Positions 60,576 to 64,000 of a stretch of 64,000 bases of DNA are shown here, piece after piece; within the stretch, counting starts at the first letter, position 1, and every line of letters starts with the position of its first letter. A program made the translations under genes and the position numbers. The stretch lies in contig NZ_JASTLC010000001.1 of assembly GCF_030499575.1 (NCBI RefSeq), positions 9,324,001-9,388,000 of the forward strand, written 5' to 3'. The notes below the pieces were generated by a model, which did not search any database, was not told the DNA's origin, and worked only from the letters and a program-made list of their open reading frames with translations. This DNA is from Streptomyces sp. DG2A-72. Lineage in GTDB: Bacteria; Actinomycetota; Actinomycetes; Streptomycetales; Streptomycetaceae.

Positions 60576-61506
60576 CATCGCCCATGTCGGCCACGCCCAG
60601 CTGTTCACCCCGGACCTGGACGCCAGTGTCGCCTTCTTCACCGACTACCTGGGCCTGACCGGCAACGGGCAGCAGTCGGACACCGTCTACCTGCGGACCT
60701 TCGACGACTACGAGCACCACAGCCTGGTGCTCACCGCCCGCGAGCAGCCGGGCCTCGGCCGGCTCGCACTGCGCACCTCCAGCGAGGAGGCCCTTCAGCG
60801 GCGCGTCAGCGCGATCGAGGACGCCGGGGGTTCCGGCACATGGGTCGAGGACGAGCCCGGCCTCGGCAAGCTCTATGTCACGACCGACCCGGACGGCCAC
60901 GAGCACGCGTTGTACTGGGAGAGCCAACACTACGAAGCCCCCGAGGAGTTGCGGCCCGCGCTGAAGAACCAGCCCCAGGCCAAGCCCAACCGGGGCGTGG
61001 GCGTACGCCGGCTCGACCACATCAACTTCCTCGCCGCCGACGTACTGGCCAACGCGGAGTTCCAGGAACAGCTCCTCGGCGCACGACCCACGGAGCAGAT
61101 CCGGCTCGACACGGGGAAGATCGCGGCCCGCTGGCTGACCTTCACCAACAAGTCGTACGACGTCGTCTACACCTCGGACTGGACCGGCTCCACCGGCCGA
61201 CTGCACCACATCGCCTTCGCGACGGACACCCGCGAGGAGATCCTGCGCGCCGCCGATCTCGCCATCGACAGCGGTGTGTTCATCGAGACCGGCCCGCACA
61301 AGCACGCCATCCAGCAGACGTTCTTCCTCTACGTCTACGAGCCGGGCGGCAACCGCATCGAGCTGTGCAACCCGCTCACGCGGCTGGTCCTGGCTCCCGA
61401 CTGGCCGCTGATCACCTGGACCGAGGAGGAGCGGAAGAAGGGCCAGGCCTGGGGTCTGAAGACCATCGAGTCGTTCCACACGCACGGGACGCCGCCGGTC
61501 GGCTGA
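60556..61506 (+). CDS. VOC-type (type I) extradiol ring-cleavage dioxygenase
   Basis: 316 residues from ATG 60556 with GGAGG. Two VOC modules (about 7-125 and 150-275). The metal triad is His155 (RRLDHINFL), His218 (RLHHIAFATD) and Glu269 (GNRIELCNP), so it should bind Fe(II) and cleave a catecholic ring meta to the hydroxyls. Known gallate and protocatechuate 4,5-dioxygenases that feed GalBCD-type pathways are of the unrelated LigAB/GalA fold, so this partner is unexpected. The substrate should be a carboxylated catechol or gallate-like compound. Confidence 0.9.
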   Translation: MTPPLGDIAHVGHAQLFTPDLDASVAFFTDYLGLTGNGQQSDTVYLRTFDDYEHHSLVLTAREQPGLGRLALRTSSEEALQRRVSAIEDAGGSGTWVEDEPGLGKLYVTTDPDGHEHALYWESQHYEAPEELRPALKNQPQAKPNRGVGVRRLDHINFLAADVLANAEFQEQLLGARPTEQIRLDTGKIAARWLTFTNKSYDVVYTSDWTGSTGRLHHIAFATDTREEILRAADLAIDSGVFIETGPHKHAIQQTFFLYVYEPGGNRIELCNPLTRLVLAPDWPLITWTEEERKKGQAWGLKTIESFHTHGTPPVG

Positions 61507-61554
61507 GCCGACTGTTGGCCGTCGGCTCCTCAGCGTCTGGCGCACCACGTACGA

Positions 61555-62650
61555 GAAGTAACCACTGTGCCGGCTGGCCGTGCTCTTCGACGGCCTCGAC
61601 ATCTTCGTCTACGGCTCGGTGCTCCCGCACCTGCTGGAGACGAAGACCTTCGACCTCACCCCGGACCAGGCCGGCGACCTCGGCAGCTACGCCGCCTTCG
61701 GCATGCTGGTCGGTGCCCTGACCACGGGAACCGTCGCGGACCGGATCGGGCGCAAGAAGCTCATGGTCTCCTGCGTGGTGCTCTTCTCGCCGGCCTGCGG
61801 TGTGTGCGCCATCGCGGACAGCGTCGCCGTGTTCGGCCTCGGCCGGACCCTGGCGGGCGTCGGCCCCGGCGGACTGCTGCCGACCGCGATCAGCATGGTG
61901 TCCGACTACGCCCCGCGCGGTCGCGGCGCGATCATCATCGGCCTGCTGATGACCGCCCACCACGCGGGCGGCATCCTGTCGGCCTACGTCGCCAAGTGGC
62001 TCGTGGAACCGGTCGGCTGGCGTGCCGCGTTCTGGGTCTGCGTGCTCCCGCTGCTCTTCGCCCGGTGCTCGCCAGGTTCCTGCCCGAGTCGCTGAGCTTC
62101 CTCGTCGCCAAGGGCCGCAGCGAGGAGGCCCGCGAGCCGGCCGCCCGGTACGACGTCGCCCTGCCCGCCGTCAAGTCCGGCAAGCAGGGCGCGGCGGACC
62201 GCTGGACCAACCTGGTCAACCTCTTCGGCGGCGGCGAGTGGTTCCAGACCCTGCTCCACTGGCGGCCTCCTTCGGCGGACTGCTGCTCGTCTACGGCGTC
62301 ACCACCTGGCTGCCCACCCTGATGCGCGCCGAGGGCTACGAGCTGGGCTCCGCCCTGTCCTTCGTGGTCGTCTTCAATCTCGGCGGCATCGTGGGCATAG
62401 TGTCCACATGCCGATGAGCGTGACGATGATCGTCGTCTTCCTCACCGGTGTCTTCCTCAACAGCGCCCAGACGATGATCTACGCGACCGTCTCCATCCGC
62501 TCCACCCCGGACAGCCGTGCCACCGCCGTCGGCTGGACCTCCGGCATGGGCCGCTTCGGTGCCGTCTTCGGCCCCTGGCTCGCCTCTCCTCCATGGTCTT
62601 CATCGGCATCGCTGACGTGCTCGCTCAGCGGCTCACGGCCTGCCCTGGCC
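61555..62650 (+). pseudogene. Frameshifted MFS aromatic-acid transporter (AAHS type)
   Basis: Segments of one 12-helix transporter are spread over three frames. First LFDGLDIFVYGSVLPHLLET and TVADRIGRKKLMVS (61580-62075) up to WVCVLPLLF. Then LARFLPESLSFLVAKGRSEE (from about 62070); then LLLVYGVTTWLPTLMRAEGY (about 62280); then TMIVVFLTGVFLNSAQTMIY (about 62420-62600). The N-terminal residues, parts of the middle and the last helices are missing. Conserved motifs match PcaK/BenK-like aromatic acid:H+ symporters, so this was the uptake gene of the gal operon. Confidence 0.88.
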
Positions 62651-62660
62651 GGGGGAGTGC

Positions 62661-63239
62661 TCAGTCCCTGGCCCGTACGCCGTCGAGCGCGACGGTCAGT
62701 ACGCGGTCGCGCTGGGCCTCGTCGAGGAAGTTCGTCGCGGTGATGCCCGAGACCATCCGCAGCAGGTCGTCGAAGTCCATGTCCTTGCGCGCCTCGCCCG
62801 CCTCCTGCGCCCGCTGGAACAGCGGGCCGCCCGCCGCGTACATCGACTCCCGGCAGGCCAGGAAGATCTCCGACTCGTTGTTGAGGGCCTCGCGGATGGC
62901 CCGCTTGGTGACGGTGTAGTCGACGAATCGCCGCAGCCACGAGGTCAGCGCCTCCCACGGCCCCTGGCCGGCGACCTCCTCGGCGACCTGGCACAGGTCG
63001 TTCACTTCGCTCGCGTACACGCTCTCGAACAGATGGCGGCGGGTCGGGAAGTTCCGGTACAGCGTGCCGATGCCGACACCCGCCCGCCGTGCGATGTCCT
63101 CCAGGGAGGCCTCCGCTCCGTGCTCGGCGAACGCCTCACGGGCGGCCACCAGCAGCGCGTCGTAGTTGCGCGCGGCGTCCTTACGGTGCGGCCGGCGCGA
63201 CGCGACGATCTCGCTGACGGGGTACGGCTGGGCCGTCAC
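62661..63239 (-). CDS. TetR-family regulator of the adjacent efflux pump
   Basis: 192 residues from GTG 63239 with GGGAGG. HTH: NYDALLVAAREAFAEHGAEA and LEDIARRAGVGIGTLYRNFP followed by RRHLFESVY. The C-terminal ligand domain is helical (REALNNESEIFLACRESMYA). Divergent from a DHA2 transporter; two 20-bp palindromes lie between. Represses the pump and itself in the standard model; ligand unknown. Confidence 0.95.
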   Translation of the reverse strand: MTAQPYPVSEIVASRRPHRKDAARNYDALLVAAREAFAEHGAEASLEDIARRAGVGIGTLYRNFPTRRHLFESVYASEVNDLCQVAEEVAGQGPWEALTSWLRRFVDYTVTKRAIREALNNESEIFLACRESMYAAGGPLFQRAQEAGEARKDMDFDDLLRMVSGITATNFLDEAQRDRVLTVALDGVRARD

Positions 63240-63266
63240 TGCTGCCTCCCGGGGCGGACAGGTTGA

Positions 63267-63308
63267 AGCGGAGGTTCGCCTCCGCTACAGTGGAGGGGTG
63301 CCTCCACT
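63267..63308. promoter_or_regulatory. Twin 20-bp TetR operators
   Basis: AGCGGAGG-TTCG-CCTCCGCT (63267-63286) and AGTGGAGG-GGTG-CCTCCACT (63289-63308) are both perfect 8-bp-arm palindromes, 22 bp apart. The only arm difference (C/G to T/A) is compensated. Confidence 0.85.
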
Positions 63309-63442
63309 TTAGCAGTGCGGGGTCCGTTCGCCGTGGACGCGTGACGTCTCCGACGCGAAGACCCCTCACTCTCTTCCCCTCACACTCGTCCGCGACCGGA
63401 CGCTCTCGGCCGCACCCTGTTCGGATTCGGAGAGGCTCTCCA

Positions 63443-64000
63443 TGCCCCGCAAGTCCACCCGTCTCACCTTCGCGGTCCTCGCGAGCGGTGCCGGCGTGTT
63501 CGCCATGCTGCAGTCACTGATCGCGCCCGCCCTGCCGACCGTCCAGCACGCGCTCGACACCTCGCAGGCCACCGCGACCTGGGTGATGACGGCGTATCTG
63601 CTGTCCGCCTCGATCTTCACGCCCATCCTGGGCCGCGTCGGCGACCTGATCGGCAAGAAACGCACCCTCGTCGCCGTCCTGTCCATCGTGTCCCTCGGCT
63701 GTCTGCTCGCCGCCCTCGCGCCGACCATCGGCGTACTGATCGTCGCCCGGGTCGTCCAGGGCGTCGGCGGCGCGCTGCTCCCGCTCTCCTTCGGGATCAT
63801 CCGGGACGAGTTCGCCCCGTCCCAGGTGAGCGGCATCATCAGCAACCTGTCCGCGGTGATCGCCGCGGGCGGCGGCGTCGGCATGGTCGCGGCCGGACCC
63901 ATCGTGTCCGCGCTCGACTACCGCTGGCTGTTCTGGATCCCCGTGGCGATCGTGGCCGTCACCACGCTGATCGCCCTGCGCTACGTACCCGAGTCGCCCA
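63443..64000 (+). CDS. DHA2-type MFS drug-efflux transporter, N-terminal part (runs off window)
   Basis: 186 codons from ATG 63443 with GGAGAGG. About six membrane segments are visible: FAVLASGAGVFAMLQSLIAP, TWVMTAYLLSASIFTPILGR with motif A GRVGDLIGKKRT, VARVVQGVGGALLPLSFGII and LDYRWLFWIPVAIVAVTTLI. These mark the 14-helix DHA2 family, which exports drugs and dyes with proton coupling. Under divergent TetR control. Confidence 0.94.

Overview
The window is high-GC actinobacterial chromosome, almost certainly Streptomyces: codon usage, GGAGG-type ribosome sites, GTG starts, GntR/LacI/RpiR sugar regulons, lipobox binding proteins and a VanR/VanS/VanJ-type set all fit. It reads as accessory, arm-like DNA holding several catabolic islands, one resistance-type locus, the edge of a secondary-metabolite cluster and many decayed genes. 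No tRNA, rRNA, CRISPR array or complete transposase was found.

1-6.0 kb is the edge of a biosynthetic cluster: the 5' end of an NDP-hexose 2,3-dehydratase, an AtzG-like small protein with its amidase, and a two-gene operon of a thioesterase-like hydrolase with a Cys nucleophile and a free-standing adenylation-carrier (A-PCP) protein. Both minus-strand units carry the same C-rich direct repeat upstream. An 18-bp minisatellite lies between the amidase and the NRPS gene. 6.0-14.5 kb mixes decayed genes (SDR, DUF6262-like, NmrA-like, amidohydrolase) with intact ones: cold-shock protein, quinone reductase/OYE/MarR, epoxide hydrolase and a CGNR regulator. 14.6-17.3 kb holds a NudK-like Nudix hydrolase, an aldo/keto reductase behind a MerR-type promoter and a tandem DUF427 protein.

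17.3-31 kb is an inositol-like polyol locus: GntR regulator, decayed IolC-like kinase, ABC importer (binding protein, permease, ATPase), IolE-like TIM barrel, two Gfo/Idh dehydrogenases, an SDR, a phytanoyl-CoA-type dioxygenase and two LacI regulators, interrupted by a secreted lipase. 31.3-37.4 kb has a methyltransferase, a NagZ-like GH3 enzyme, then a VanY-like carboxypeptidase divergent from vanR-vanS-vanJ with no vanHAX nearby. 37.4-55.3 kb is a glycan-utilisation locus (GH5-like, BadF kinase, GH3, three-gene ABC importer, giant GH38 alpha-mannosidase, RpiR, SIS protein, secreted GH84 fused to a YVTN propeller). Its promoters share AACCACC/GGTGGTT-type palindromes, suggesting one RpiR regulon for N-glycan-like substrates.

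55.4-62.6 kb has an EamA exporter with a divergent LysR gene, then a FadR-type regulator and a tight galB-galC-galD operon that ends in a VOC-type extradiol dioxygenase and a frameshifted aromatic-acid transporter. The window closes with a TetR gene divergent from a DHA2 efflux pump, separated by twin 20-bp palindromes.
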